DNA from: Candidatus Uhrbacteria bacterium
GTDB lineage: Bacteria > Patescibacteriota > Patescibacteriia > 2-12-FULL-60-25
Assembly (NCBI GenBank): GCA_009691315.1
Contig: SICT01000008.1
Coordinates: forward strand, 1-21,632
DNA length: 21,632 nucleotides
Direction: 5' to 3'
A model generated the notes under the pieces. The model made no database searches and was not told where the DNA came from. It saw only the letters and a program-made list of their open reading frames with translations. Below, one piece after another: positions 1 to 8,664 of this stretch. Made by a program: the position numbers and the translations under genes. Each line of letters opens with the position of its first letter. Within the stretch, counting starts at the first letter, position 1.

Positions 1-311
1 ATTTGAATAGTCGCACTCATCGGAATACTGGGAGCCGGTTCAGGGGCTGGAACAGGGTTCGGTGTTGGAGCCGGTGCAGGGGTAGGCGTTGGTTTTGGAT
101 TTGGTGTTGGAACAGGTGTTGGGACCGTATCTGTTGGTTTATTGACAGGTGCCTGATCTGATGCTGGAGCTGGTGTCGGAGCTATCACGACAGACTGTGT
201 GACAGCACCTCCGTCGGATGGAGGTCCCGATACTCCTGGAGCCTGGCCTCCTGCACATCCCGCACCTAATAAAGCGACCATAAACACCGGAATAAAAAAC
301 GTGTAAGACAT
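1..311 (-). CDS. Proline-rich lipoprotein, N-terminal part only (runs off window)
   Basis: This is an open frame from ATG at 311 to the window edge (103 codons), with no stop. The N-terminus is a hydrophobic stretch ending in the lipobox LLGAGC at about residues 14-19, so the product should be exported, lipid-modified on that Cys and anchored to the membrane. After the Cys comes a Gly/Ser segment and then a low-complexity Pro/Ala/Thr linker (TPVPTPNPKPTPTP and similar) of about 50 residues. Such linkers usually hold a folded domain away from the surface. The domain itself lies outside the window, so its function cannot be told. No Shine-Dalgarno precedes the ATG; the leader is T/C-rich and contains TTTTATTCATTT at 321-332. 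The gene follows the HD gene by 25 nt and may be co-transcribed with it. Confidence 0.75.
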   Translation of the reverse strand, partial: MSYTFFIPVFMVALLGAGCAGGQAPGVSGPPSDGGAVTQSVVIAPTPAPASDQAPVNKPTDTVPTPVPTPNPKPTPTPAPAPTPNPVPAPEPAPSIPMSATIQ

Positions 312-336
312 AGATAGAGGAAATGAATAAAATAAA

Positions 337-918
337 TTATTTAGGTTGATCTAAAATGATTTTCTTCAGACCCTGCCACCAATCCGTTGATTGCATATTC
401 AGGATATCACCCAACAGCTTTTTTGCCGAGTCTGTTTTGACGGCTCGCGAGGTGTTGGTGATCCAATCCTGGGCCATGGTAAATCCCTGTTCCATAAATT
501 CTTTAGCTGTCGCCGCCTGTTCCACGTAATCGGCATCCTTTGCGATGATCCCAGCCTGGGTATTCTTTTCCTCCACTTGGTTCCATAAAGAAAAAATCTC
601 TTTACCTATATCTTCCAAGGGTGCGAGTTGATCTTGAACCGCATGCATCTCATCTGCTTCGACATACCGTGCAGCAACTTTATGCAAATCACCAATACGA
701 CATTCACCGATATCATGGAACACAAGCATCGTCGCAACTTCTGCCGGATTGGCATAGCCTTCCATCTTGGCCAGCACAAAACCAATTTGTGCCGCACGTA
801 AAGAATGTTCTGCCACGCTTTCGGGATTTGGAACGCCAATAAGACGAATACCCTCATGCTTGATCCGCCGCAACTGTCCCAACTCAAAAATAAATTTCCA
901 AATGGTTGAAGTCTCCAT
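337..918 (-). CDS. HD-domain phosphohydrolase (YfbR/HDDC2-like 5'-deoxynucleotidase)
   Basis: The 193-residue protein has the metal-binding pattern of the HD superfamily: H38 in SVAEHS, the H68-D69 doublet in FHDIGE, and D128 in KDADY. E72 and D77 also sit where E. coli YfbR carries catalytic or metal-contacting acids, and R18 matches its substrate-binding Arg. The family removes phosphate from deoxynucleoside 5'-monophosphates in the cytoplasm, so nucleotide-pool cleaning is the likely role; substrate specificity is inferred. Length is typical. The ATG lies 3 nt after the TAG of the cfa gene, with no clear ribosome binding site, so translation is probably coupled to cfa. The functional link between the two genes is not obvious. 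Confidence 0.85.
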   Translation of the reverse strand: METSTIWKFIFELGQLRRIKHEGIRLIGVPNPESVAEHSLRAAQIGFVLAKMEGYANPAEVATMLVFHDIGECRIGDLHKVAARYVEADEMHAVQDQLAPLEDIGKEIFSLWNQVEEKNTQAGIIAKDADYVEQAATAKEFMEQGFTMAQDWITNTSRAVKTDSAKKLLGDILNMQSTDWWQGLKKIILDQPK

Positions 919-921
919 ACT

Positions 922-2109
922 CTATTGATAAAGATAATCTCGCGTCATGGGCAAGTCATTGCGAATTCCTTTTGTAAACTGGATCTGCCATAAGTCCAAA
1001 TCTCCATAACGAAATCCTGCAGACGATCCAGCCAGATACAAGCGCCACATGCGAACAAATGATTCGCCGTATAGGGCATGCACTTTGTCTACATTCTTTT
1101 CAAATGCTTCCAACCAACGATCAAGCGTCAGTGCATAATGCAAACGCAAATTTTCAATGTCCGTAATGCGAAATGCAAATTTCTTCATCGACGTCGTGAC
1201 TTCGCCAATCGCCGGCAAATACGCGCCGGGAAAAATGTATTTCTGAATCCATGGATCAACCATGGCTCCACGCATTTTGCCAATGGTATGCAAAAGCGCG
1301 ATCGCACCAGGTTTCATGAGCTGATTCGTCGCATCAAAATATTCCTGCTGATGATCCAACCCCACATGTTCAAACATCCCGATCGACGCAACCTTATCAA
1401 AAGTCATCCCTCGACGAATCAGTTCTCGATAATCAATGAGCTCAATCATGACTTTCCCTTCCAGCCCTTCCTCTTTGACCTGTTTCGTCGCATACGCCAG
1501 TTGATCTTTGGATAACGTGATGCCGTGTGCCGTCACTCCATATGTTTTCGCCGCATGCATGACGAGTCCTCCCCAGCCACACCCAATATCCAGCATGGTC
1601 TCTCCTGGCTTTAAAAATAATTTTTTGCAAATATAATCAAGCTTGTCCGACTGAGCAACGTCAATCGATTCGTGCGCATTTTTAAAATACGCGCATGAGT
1701 ACACCATCTCTTCGCCCAACCACAACGCGTAAAAATCCTGACCCACATCATAGTGATGTTGAATGTTCTTGGCAGCTTGGCCAAGTTTATTATTCTGTTT
1801 GAGATTCATCAGTCCGCGCGTAAGTTTGGCACCGAATGATAATGCACTCTCTTTGATATCTGTCCCGTGAAATAATTCAACGGCATCTATCATCGATCCC
1901 TCGATATCAATATCTCCCCGCATATATGCCTCACCAAATCCCATAGAAATATTTTTTACGAGCTCTGGAATGACCGATGCTTTTTTAAGCGTCACGGTGA
2001 AGCGTGGATTCGGTCCGTAGGTTTTGCTCGTTCCATCCCAAAAACGAATAATCAAACCGGTTGAAAAATCTGTGGTACTTAACCAGCGATCCAAAGCTTG
2101 TTTGTACAT
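922..2109 (-). CDS. cfa: Cyclopropane-fatty-acyl-phospholipid synthase
   Basis: This 395-residue SAM-dependent methyltransferase adds a methylene bridge across the double bond of unsaturated acyl chains in membrane phospholipids. The SAM-binding glycine motif is LDIGCGWGG at about 173-181. YSCAYF at 137-142 holds C139, the same position and motif as the active-site Cys of E. coli Cfa. SIGMFEHVG (the glutamate region) and the family's C-terminal signature GFRYGDLDLWQIQF are present. N-terminal residues 1-110 form the usual lipid-binding extension, so the enzyme looks complete. TTTACT at 2118-2123 lies 8 nt before the ATG, which suggests a leaderless transcript. It heads a two- or three-gene operon with the HD protein. 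A CPR cell usually takes its lipids from a host, so this enzyme may modify scavenged lipids (inference). Confidence 0.93.
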   Translation of the reverse strand: MYKQALDRWLSTTDFSTGLIIRFWDGTSKTYGPNPRFTVTLKKASVIPELVKNISMGFGEAYMRGDIDIEGSMIDAVELFHGTDIKESALSFGAKLTRGLMNLKQNNKLGQAAKNIQHHYDVGQDFYALWLGEEMVYSCAYFKNAHESIDVAQSDKLDYICKKLFLKPGETMLDIGCGWGGLVMHAAKTYGVTAHGITLSKDQLAYATKQVKEEGLEGKVMIELIDYRELIRRGMTFDKVASIGMFEHVGLDHQQEYFDATNQLMKPGAIALLHTIGKMRGAMVDPWIQKYIFPGAYLPAIGEVTTSMKKFAFRITDIENLRLHYALTLDRWLEAFEKNVDKVHALYGESFVRMWRLYLAGSSAGFRYGDLDLWQIQFTKGIRNDLPMTRDYLYQ

Positions 2110-2222
2110 AAAAGAAGAGTAAAATTTGATTCATCAAAGCCTAACACAAGTAACCTTTTTCTGAAACCATGGTATAAACTGTCGCAATCTTAATTCTTTT
2201 TATTCATTTTCTCCTCACTCTT
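2110..2222. promoter_or_regulatory. Divergent promoter region between cfa and the coiled-coil gene
   Basis: This intergenic stretch serves both directions. On the minus strand TTTACT (2118-2123) sits 8 nt from the cfa ATG. On the plus strand TATAAA (2173-2178) is the best -10 candidate, followed by a T-rich leader with CTTAATTCTTTTT (2189-2201) and TTTTATTCATTT, then the ATG at 2223 without a Shine-Dalgarno. The -35 elements are weak on both strands. Confidence 0.4.
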
Positions 2223-3008
2223 ATGAAAAAACTGATCTCAGGTGCGGCACTCATACTCACTCTGGCCACACCGTTCGCTGTGTTCGCTGATGAAACCCCC
2301 TCTGCACAAAATGGGGCGTCAGCGCGTATAGCCGCCGGTTCAAATTCCACTTGCGATGAACGAACAGCCCTACGTCTAACCAACCTTGAACATCGTCGTG
2401 CTGATGCAGACACAAAACTCACTCAACGCCGCACAGATGAAGAAACGAGATTGGAGCGACATCGGACTGATGCAACCAAACGCCTAAGCGAACATCGAAC
2501 GAACGAAGACGCTCACCTCATGCGTTATCGGATGGAACGTAATAGTCACGCCTATAAATCAGATGCCACAAAAGCCGCCTTTGAAACCTACAATGTCGCT
2601 GTTGATGCCGCAACCAAAATTCGTCGCGAGACCATTGATGCGGTGATGAAAACCTTCCAAACCGCACAAGATGCCGCTCTAAAAACACGTCACGATGCTG
2701 TTGATGCCGCTGTCAAAGCACGCCGAGCAGCAATAGATGCGGCCTTAAGCACTTGGAAAATTCGCTGCACCGGAACCGAAGCAGAACGCCAGGCCGCTAA
2801 CAAAGCCTTGCGAGATGCGGTCAGCGCGGCTCATACCACAAGCCAGACAGTGATCAAAGCTGCTCAAAGCGCCTTTGAATCAACCATGAAACCGGCACGA
2901 GCCACGCGAGACGCGGCAGAAAAAGTAGCCCGCGAAACGTTCCGCTCATCAATCAAAATAGCTCACGACATTCTTCAGCAAGCCCGCCAAGCCGCAGTCA
3001 AAAAATAA
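2223..3008 (+). CDS. Secreted coiled-coil protein built of 11-residue repeats
   Basis: The protein has 261 residues and matches no family I know. A signal peptide (Lys-Lys, hydrophobic core, cleavage probably after VFA at about residue 22) directs it outside the membrane. The rest is almost wholly helical and falls into 11-residue (hendecad) units. One block is Arg/Glu/Asp-rich (units such as RRTDEETRLER, HRTDATKRLSE). Two blocks are Ala-rich (IRRETIDAVMK, TRHDAVDAAVK, ARRAAIDAALS, then ATRDAAEKVAR and others). The hendecad period favours a straight or slightly right-handed coiled coil. Only two cysteines exist, C44 and C182, which could form a disulfide. A rod-like surface or periplasm-equivalent spacer is plausible; no catalytic motif is visible. 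It is monocistronic, with its own leader and a strong terminator at 3014-3075. Confidence 0.85.
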   Translation: MKKLISGAALILTLATPFAVFADETPSAQNGASARIAAGSNSTCDERTALRLTNLEHRRADADTKLTQRRTDEETRLERHRTDATKRLSEHRTNEDAHLMRYRMERNSHAYKSDATKAAFETYNVAVDAATKIRRETIDAVMKTFQTAQDAALKTRHDAVDAAVKARRAAIDAALSTWKIRCTGTEAERQAANKALRDAVSAAHTTSQTVIKAAQSAFESTMKPARATRDAAEKVARETFRSSIKIAHDILQQARQAAVKK

Positions 3009-3013
3009 GAGAC

Positions 3014-3075
3014 AAAAAAAATCTCCCTCGTCCATCATTCGCCAACCGGCGAAGGCGGATCGGGGGAGTTTTTTT
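3014..3075. terminator. Two-way intrinsic terminator
   Basis: A long hairpin runs from CTCCC (3023-3027) to GGGAG (3064-3068), with an inner TTCGCC-AACC-GGCGAA stem. It is flanked by eight A's on the left (3014-3021) and seven T's on the right (3069-3075). It can therefore end both the plus-strand coiled-coil gene and minus-strand read-through from mreB. Confidence 0.85.
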
Positions 3076-3162
3076 ATTCATTTTATTTTGGTGATGAATA
3101 GGTTATCCACATTGCCAGCCAGAGACTCACCTGTTATCAAATATATCTGGAGGTGGTTTGCC

Positions 3163-3336
3163 ATGAGCTCTTTCATCCGTTTGTCTTCATCGCACAGACG
3201 ATTTCGCTTGAAGGCCTCGGCCACGGCACGAACGGATCGACAAGGTGACAATACTGGACCTATTCGTAAGCTGGATGACAACGAGGTTTCCGGCAGACGA
3301 CAATACATCCCTCCCCCCAAGCGCTTCCGGCGCTGA
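3163..3336 (+). CDS. Possible small basic protein (57 aa), uncertain
   Basis: Between the coiled-coil gene and mreB lies a short plus-strand frame beginning at ATG 3163. It is preceded by GGAGGTGG at an 8-nt spacing, an unusually good ribosome binding site for this window. It ends in TGA at 3336, and an intrinsic terminator hairpin follows 30 nt later. The product is Arg/Lys-rich, ending in QYIPPPKRFRR. In-frame upstream starts exist at 3088-3094. I recognise no family. A competing minus-strand frame over the same bases (stop at 3078) has a protein-like C-terminal half but an implausible N-terminal half, so only one of the two, if either, is real. The arrangement of SD, ORF and terminator favours the plus strand. 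Confidence 0.35.
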   Translation: MSSFIRLSSSHRRFRLKASATARTDRQGDNTGPIRKLDDNEVSGRRQYIPPPKRFRR

Positions 3337-3366
3337 TCAGTTCCAGATCTTTCTTCCTCCTCTTTA

Positions 3367-3390
3367 TCCCGATCAACGGGACATTTTTTT
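3367..3390 (+). terminator. Intrinsic terminator facing the 3' end of mreB
   Basis: TCCCG-ATCAA-CGGGA (3367-3381) is followed by CA and a run of seven T's. The T-run exists only on the plus strand. It must end a plus-strand transcript from 3080-3366, which supports a small gene or RNA there. Confidence 0.65.
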
Positions 3391-4393
3391 AAGAAGAAAA
3401 AATACTGCGCTTATACGATTCGAGATTCTCCAGGGCAATCCCCGTCCCTTTGGCCACACACAATTGTGGATTGTCCGCGATAAAAGCCGGGACGCCAGTG
3501 GCTTCCGCGAACAATCGATCTAAATTGCGCAATTGAGCCGAGCCGCCGGATAAAACCATTCCTTTTTGCATCACATCTGCAGACAGTTCAGGAGGGGTCG
3601 CACGCAACACATCTTTGACCGCATCTACAATCCCCTGCAGTTCATTTTGAATAGCATCGGTAACATCATCGCTTGAGACTGTCACAACTCGTGGTAATCC
3701 CGAAACCATGTCACGACCCTTAACTTCCATTTCTAATTTCTCTTCCAAATACAAAGCCGATCCAATCCGAATCTTAATATCTTCGGCAGTCCGCTCTCCA
3801 ATCGCGAGTCCATATTTACGACGTACATGTTCTTGAATGGCCGCATCAAAACGATTCCCGCCAATGCGCACGGACGAAGACGCGACAATTCCGCCGAGCG
3901 AAATGACCGCGATTTCTGATGTGCCTCCCCCAATATCAATAATCATGTGACCGGAGGCGGAACCAATCGGAATGTCTGCGCCAATCGCCGCAACCACTGG
4001 CTCTTTAATAATGTAAGCGGCTTTGGCCCCGGCAGACAGCGTTGCATCAATCACGGCACGACGCTCAGTTGAGGTAATGCCCCCAGGAACCGCAACCATC
4101 ACTTCGGGACGAAAAAATCGAACGCCACCCAAGGCCTTATTAATAAAATATCGCAACATGGCTTCGGTTGTCCGATAATCTGCAATCACGCCGTCTTTAA
4201 GCGGACGCTTGGCCACAATACTTTCTGGCGTGCGCCCGAGCATTTCTTTCGCCTCTTTGCCAACGGCCAAAACTTTTTTATCTATGAGCGAAATCGCGAC
4301 CACGGATGGCTCGTGAATAATAATTCCTCGCTTAGGGATATAAACGAGGATGGTCGTGGTTCCTAAATCAATGCCAATTTTTTTTCCGAACAT
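3389..4393 (-). CDS. mreB: Rod-shape-determining actin homologue MreB
   Basis: MreB is a bacterial actin. It binds ATP, forms short filaments under the membrane and guides peptidoglycan synthesis along the cell side wall. The protein has 334 residues, the normal length. Phosphate-1 loop GIDLGTTTILVY is at about 7-18, phosphate-2 loop IIDIGGGTSEIAV at about 150-165, and the adenosine motif VLSGGSAQLRNLDRL near 285. The N-terminal MFGKKIGIDLG is standard. It is the last gene of a minus-strand operon: its ATG begins one base after the TGA of the DUF4012 gene (TGATATG), with no ribosome binding site, so it relies on coupling. The usual partners mreC, mreD and rodA are not adjacent; instead it sits with glycosyltransferases. 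Confidence 0.96.
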   Translation of the reverse strand: MFGKKIGIDLGTTTILVYIPKRGIIIHEPSVVAISLIDKKVLAVGKEAKEMLGRTPESIVAKRPLKDGVIADYRTTEAMLRYFINKALGGVRFFRPEVMVAVPGGITSTERRAVIDATLSAGAKAAYIIKEPVVAAIGADIPIGSASGHMIIDIGGGTSEIAVISLGGIVASSSVRIGGNRFDAAIQEHVRRKYGLAIGERTAEDIKIRIGSALYLEEKLEMEVKGRDMVSGLPRVVTVSSDDVTDAIQNELQGIVDAVKDVLRATPPELSADVMQKGMVLSGGSAQLRNLDRLFAEATGVPAFIADNPQLCVAKGTGIALENLESYKRSIFSS

Positions 4394-4394
4394 A

Positions 4395-6362
4395 TCAGAA
4401 TTTCAGTTGAATCAGCTGGTCGTGAATCAGATCTATGCTGGATCGATAATGGTCATCGCCCCACTCTTTCTCCTCTTCTGCCGGCACGGCTTGCATCAGC
4501 TTCTTACCGAACGCGAGGTCTGTCGTCAACCGAGCCCGCGAACCTGGCTGTTTTTGGACTTGTAATTGATAGGTTCCGGCACGAACAGCATCCGCGACAG
4601 AAGACGGGAGACGATACGTAAATTTAAGCTCACCTGTTTTCCCTGGCTCAATAGACCAAAACGCGCCAAACACGGTCTTGCCTAAATCATTCATCAGATC
4701 AACCTGGCCAGGCACGACCCTTCCACCCGTTTTTGTGATATCACTTTTCATCGCGCCTTCAGACGAAATCAGTTCGCTTCCTTCAGGAACATACACGCGC
4801 ACATAATCCCGATAACGCGTGTAGCGCCAATCAAAAACCGGATGCGTGTGCTGGTAAGTGAGCATCACCGTTGCCGTCACTTGATCCGGGTGGGTCGCAT
4901 CCAATTGATACGTTATATCTTTTTTCATCACTCCATCTGTTTTAAACGCCGCCAAATTCGCATCAACCACCCACACATAATCCGTAGGCGTCGGAAGGGT
5001 GCGGCCCGTCCACCGATAATCATCAAGCAAGGCCAGAGCTTTTGTATCGCGCGTATACAACAAGACATCTTTTTCATCTAATGAAGTAAGAATCGTTTCG
5101 AGAAGCGTTGGAAACCGCGACAGCGGTTGCGACGCAAGGACGCTCATCAAAGCATCACCTACATGCGAAACAATATCTTTACGCTCGCGCGAAGTTTTAT
5201 CCCCTTCGCGATAGCCGATCTCCACGTCATATTGCAGTTGATCGAAAAAATTTCCCGCATCAAACGTTTTACCATCTACCGTCAATGGACCGGTAAACTC
5301 AAGGAGTCGACGAAAAACCTCTGGCTCAAAAGCGATCACTCCATCAATGATGGGAATGGTCGAAGATGCGACAAGCATGCGCTCACGTGTATAGGTGTCT
5401 ATGATTGCTTCGGCACTTGATGGAAAATCCGGTGACCAATTGCGATCGCGCAAAAACCAAGCTTTAACTCCAAGCTCACGACGTAAAATTTCTGGAGGCA
5501 CATCCCGCCAGATTTCCTGCACCGGACCATCAATCGCATACACATCTTGAAAATCGAGCGACTTTATCTGTCCGGCATGCAAATGCAAAACTCCAATGAC
5601 TCCAAGAAATCCTCCCGTAGGGCGCAACTCATCAGCGTTCTGCAAAAGTAGCAGATATCTTTTTTCTTCACGTGAAGCAAAAAGAGGTAAGGCGACATCG
5701 CTAAAAGAAATCAACTGATCCAAACGATGTTTGAATTGTGTGAGCGGCACAGTCACCGTGCTAGATGGAACTCTTTGCCATAAATCAAGAGAGATTCCAA
5801 GCTTATCCCGAACCACTCGTAGATCTGACATCGCTTGCGTGACCTTGACTAAAAGCGCTTGACGATCTTCAAGCGGAAGATCGTGAAAAGAATGTGTGCT
5901 CGCTTGTACAGCCTCTTGCATGGTGGACACAATAGAAACAAATTCTTGAGCACTTGCGAGGGTGGCCTGTCCAGCGATGGAAGCCTGTTCAAGATCTCCA
6001 AGCTCCCGACCGACCCAGGGGGCACTATGCCAAAAAGCCGTCAGATGAAAACCCGTCTGCAGTGTCTCTACCATCGCTCCTGCTTCAACAAGCTTGGCTT
6101 GTGCCTCTGCATAACGACCGTGTAAGGCGTGATCATAAGCAGAACGCACCGCGGCTCTCAACGTGACTGTGCCGTAGGCCACAACGACCATTCCAGATAA
6201 CAGAGGAAGGAAGACCGCGATCATCACGATCAAAAAAATCGCGCCGAATTTCCACGATCTACGCCGAGATGTACGGGGCAGAGGCAAAAGCGGCATCGGA
6301 GAACCTGGAGGCAGCTCAAGCTCAATCGGACAGGTCAAAAAATTTGGGGATGGGGAGGTCAT
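4395..6362 (-). CDS. DUF4012 domain membrane protein
   Basis: This 655-residue protein is anchored by one N-terminal membrane span (about residues 38-63) after a short Pro-rich cytoplasmic tail with an Arg cluster. The bulk faces outward. The DUF4012 signature is clear near residues 235-255: LLLLQNADELRPTGGFLG. Upstream of it is a helical segment of about 150 residues. The C-terminal third is beta-rich (TVMLTYQHTHP, RVYVPEGSELIS) and may be a sandwich domain. The molecular function of DUF4012 is unknown. It occurs widely in CPR bacteria and Actinobacteria, often near polysaccharide genes, and here it lies between a glycosyltransferase and mreB, which fits a role in surface glycan handling (inference). 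Its ATG overlaps the upstream gene's stop (ATGA). Confidence 0.9.
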   Translation of the reverse strand: MTSPSPNFLTCPIELELPPGSPMPLLPLPRTSRRRSWKFGAIFLIVMIAVFLPLLSGMVVVAYGTVTLRAAVRSAYDHALHGRYAEAQAKLVEAGAMVETLQTGFHLTAFWHSAPWVGRELGDLEQASIAGQATLASAQEFVSIVSTMQEAVQASTHSFHDLPLEDRQALLVKVTQAMSDLRVVRDKLGISLDLWQRVPSSTVTVPLTQFKHRLDQLISFSDVALPLFASREEKRYLLLLQNADELRPTGGFLGVIGVLHLHAGQIKSLDFQDVYAIDGPVQEIWRDVPPEILRRELGVKAWFLRDRNWSPDFPSSAEAIIDTYTRERMLVASSTIPIIDGVIAFEPEVFRRLLEFTGPLTVDGKTFDAGNFFDQLQYDVEIGYREGDKTSRERKDIVSHVGDALMSVLASQPLSRFPTLLETILTSLDEKDVLLYTRDTKALALLDDYRWTGRTLPTPTDYVWVVDANLAAFKTDGVMKKDITYQLDATHPDQVTATVMLTYQHTHPVFDWRYTRYRDYVRVYVPEGSELISSEGAMKSDITKTGGRVVPGQVDLMNDLGKTVFGAFWSIEPGKTGELKFTYRLPSSVADAVRAGTYQLQVQKQPGSRARLTTDLAFGKKLMQAVPAEEEKEWGDDHYRSSIDLIHDQLIQLKF

Positions 6363-7177
6363 AAGGAACGGGGATGAGGTTTACGATAATATTTCAAAAA
6401 GTATTTTACTCCACTCTCAATATGAATGCGCGTCAGTGGGTTGGTAACGGCTTGCCAGACATAGCGCGTGCGGCTTTGACGTTGATGGTAATGGATCACG
6501 CGAGCGGCAGGCGTGTACATCACTTGCATCCCGACCATCCAGGCACGACGACATAAATCCGCATCTTCAAAATACATAAAAAAACGTTCATCGAACATCC
6601 CAATCTGTTCAAACAGATTGCGGCGCACCATCATCGCCGCACCCAACACCCAATCGACCGGCTGGACTACCGTACGATCCATATCTCTCATGAGATAATG
6701 ATCCATGGCCTGGCGGGCCCAGGGCAATTTACCTAAAAAAGTTCGACGATACGCCGGGGTCAGGAGTTTGGGAAAATGATAACAAGAATCCTGATCCAAA
6801 AAATCCGGATTCACGATACGCGGACCTGAGATACCCACTTCTGGATGCTGCTCCATCCAAGCAATCCACTTTTCGACCTCCCCAGGAAAAATAGTCAGAT
6901 CTGGATTCAAAAAAACCACGTAGCGCCCTTTCGCTTGCCGAACTCCCAGATTATTGCCCGCGCCAAATCCACCATTGACCGGAGATGAGATAAACGTCAC
7001 CCAAGGAAAACGCTTGCTCACCATTTCACTGATCCCATCATTGGAAGCATTATCCACTACCAAGTATTCAAACGAAAAAGGCAGATGCGCATCTTCAATC
7101 CCCTGCAAAAGATGCCGGATCAGTTGGCACATCTTGTAATTTACCGTGATAAAAGAAATGAGAGGGGTATCAGACAT
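6359..7177 (-). CDS. Family 2 glycosyltransferase, soluble (WbbL-like)
   Basis: This 272-residue GT-A fold enzyme starts with ISFITVNYK (nucleotide-binding strand). VVDNASNDG follows at about 40-48, then GGFGAGNNLG, and FLNPDL, where NPD replaces the classical DXD metal motif, as in many rhamnosyltransferase-type GT2 enzymes. VDWVLGAAMMVRR and FMYFEDADLCRR (acceptor region and likely catalytic base) are intact. It should transfer a sugar from a nucleotide-sugar donor to a lipid-linked or surface glycan at the inner membrane face. Donor and acceptor cannot be told from sequence. The C-terminus is basic (YYRKPHPRSL) and may touch the membrane. It lies 2 nt after the membrane glycosyltransferase and overlaps the DUF4012 gene by 4 nt. 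Confidence 0.92.
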   Translation of the reverse strand: MSDTPLISFITVNYKMCQLIRHLLQGIEDAHLPFSFEYLVVDNASNDGISEMVSKRFPWVTFISSPVNGGFGAGNNLGVRQAKGRYVVFLNPDLTIFPGEVEKWIAWMEQHPEVGISGPRIVNPDFLDQDSCYHFPKLLTPAYRRTFLGKLPWARQAMDHYLMRDMDRTVVQPVDWVLGAAMMVRRNLFEQIGMFDERFFMYFEDADLCRRAWMVGMQVMYTPAARVIHYHQRQSRTRYVWQAVTNPLTRIHIESGVKYFLKYYRKPHPRSL

Positions 7178-7179
7178 AC

Positions 7180-8664
7180 TTATGACGAAATATGCCGCTT
7201 AGGCGAAACATGAAAGCCGAGAGGTTTACCAAGCATGAGACGCGTTTGCGCATCAATGGCTGGAAACGCACCAAACAAGACAAAGGTGACGGGTAAAAGC
7301 AACCATTGCAGCAAAATAATGGCGTAAGCATAGGGGCGAGAAAATTTGACTGGTCGAGGCGGCAGGAGAGTCAAAGATAATCCGGCTGAAACAAATAACC
7401 CGATCATCGCCAATCGCATTAACCATTCAAGCGTAAATGGCGTATTTTGAAACAGGACGAATGAACGAACCTGTTCCGGTGCGACCCAAAATGGGAAATA
7501 TCCGAGAATAAAAATAAGGAGGGGGGCGGTGGCCCAGGTGTACATCCCTTCCAATTGCTTAAACAGCCATTTTAATTTCACATACCACGGCATATCCGGA
7601 TCGCGGGAAAACGCTTCGGCCATGAAAGGAAAATTTTCTACTCCCCAGGCCCAACGCCGGAGCTGACGATACAGCGCCGTCAGAGCTTTCAGATAGCTTC
7701 CGGTCATGACCGTATCCATGGATATAGGTAAATGAATGGGTGTCACTCGATAATCTCCATGCTCGTGTATAAGCGCCTGCAAAAAAATCCGCGAATCTTC
7801 CGACACCACGTCTCTTTGCCAAAAACCCACATCAATCAACATACGTAGGCTCATAGAGTGCGAGGAAAATGTCATCATCCCCTCACTACGCGCCAATTCT
7901 GTCATGAGCCAAAAAGTTGTCCCAAACATAGCGACTCGGACAGGGGCTGGGGATTCCCATAAATTATTATTATAGAGTGCGACCGGTTGATAGGAACTCT
8001 TCGTCGGATCAGGTTCGGTCAAATAATGATACGTTAAACAGGAAAAATATTGCGGATGAACGATCGTATCTACATCAAATGCCGAAACAATGACCTGTTC
8101 GGGCAACAATCCTCTGGTCAGAATTTTTGGCACCACCTGTTCTGCCATCCAATGCAGATTTGATCCCTTGCCAATAATATCCCCTGGAATATCCGGCGGA
8201 TGGATGGTGGAAAAAAGAAGATGAAATTTATCTTGAAACTCTGCCTGCGCCATGGCCTGCACTGCGTGTGCATGCTCGGCGAATCTTCCCTCTCCCCCGA
8301 GTAAAACAATCATGCGTGAGGCTGGATAAACGGTATTCGCCAAAACACGCAATGTCTCACGAATCACTTGCTGATCCTCTTTGGCAAACGGGAGGAAGAT
8401 CAGATGATACGTCTGATCATATCTCGGCAAGATGGATGCATCCTTTTGCCAATCGCGACGAAGCGCCTGACGATAACGATGCCAAGATGAAAGAAGGAAT
8501 GGAATAAAATATAAAATACGCAAGAGCCAATAAAAATCAAACAAAATAACAAAATAAATCATCCATAATGGACGAAGAAAAGAACCGGCAACACACGCAA
8601 AAAGCGTTAACCAGACAAGAGCACCTGGCAAAATCTCGTAAAAACGTTGATGGACACGATTCAT
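7180..8664 (-). CDS. Membrane-embedded family 2 glycosyltransferase (BcsA-type architecture)
   Basis: The 494-residue protein has two N-terminal membrane spans (about 12-55), a cytosolic GT-A domain and about four C-terminal spans (about 365-475). Motifs in order are HLIFLPFAKE, the metal-binding FDVDT near 195, SEDSRI near 290 (catalytic acid region), and RQLRRWAWG near 335, which fits the QxxRW signature of processive glycan synthases such as cellulose and hyaluronan synthases. It may thus polymerise and export a glycan, but the substrate is unknown, and non-processive members with this layout exist. It overlaps the tsaB stop codon (ATGA), so the two are co-translated. Together with the next two genes it suggests a small surface-polysaccharide module. 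Confidence 0.88.
   Translation of the reverse strand: MNRVHQRFYEILPGALVWLTLFACVAGSFLRPLWMIYFVILFDFYWLLRILYFIPFLLSSWHRYRQALRRDWQKDASILPRYDQTYHLIFLPFAKEDQQVIRETLRVLANTVYPASRMIVLLGGEGRFAEHAHAVQAMAQAEFQDKFHLLFSTIHPPDIPGDIIGKGSNLHWMAEQVVPKILTRGLLPEQVIVSAFDVDTIVHPQYFSCLTYHYLTEPDPTKSSYQPVALYNNNLWESPAPVRVAMFGTTFWLMTELARSEGMMTFSSHSMSLRMLIDVGFWQRDVVSEDSRIFLQALIHEHGDYRVTPIHLPISMDTVMTGSYLKALTALYRQLRRWAWGVENFPFMAEAFSRDPDMPWYVKLKWLFKQLEGMYTWATAPLLIFILGYFPFWVAPEQVRSFVLFQNTPFTLEWLMRLAMIGLFVSAGLSLTLLPPRPVKFSRPYAYAIILLQWLLLPVTFVLFGAFPAIDAQTRLMLGKPLGFHVSPKRHISS

Noticed and set aside
3078..3320. Minus-strand 80-codon frame downstream of mreB
   Set aside because: The C-terminal half looks plausible, but the start region is Cys/Arg/Ser-rich noise and has no good start signal; kept only as the alternative to the plus-strand ORF.
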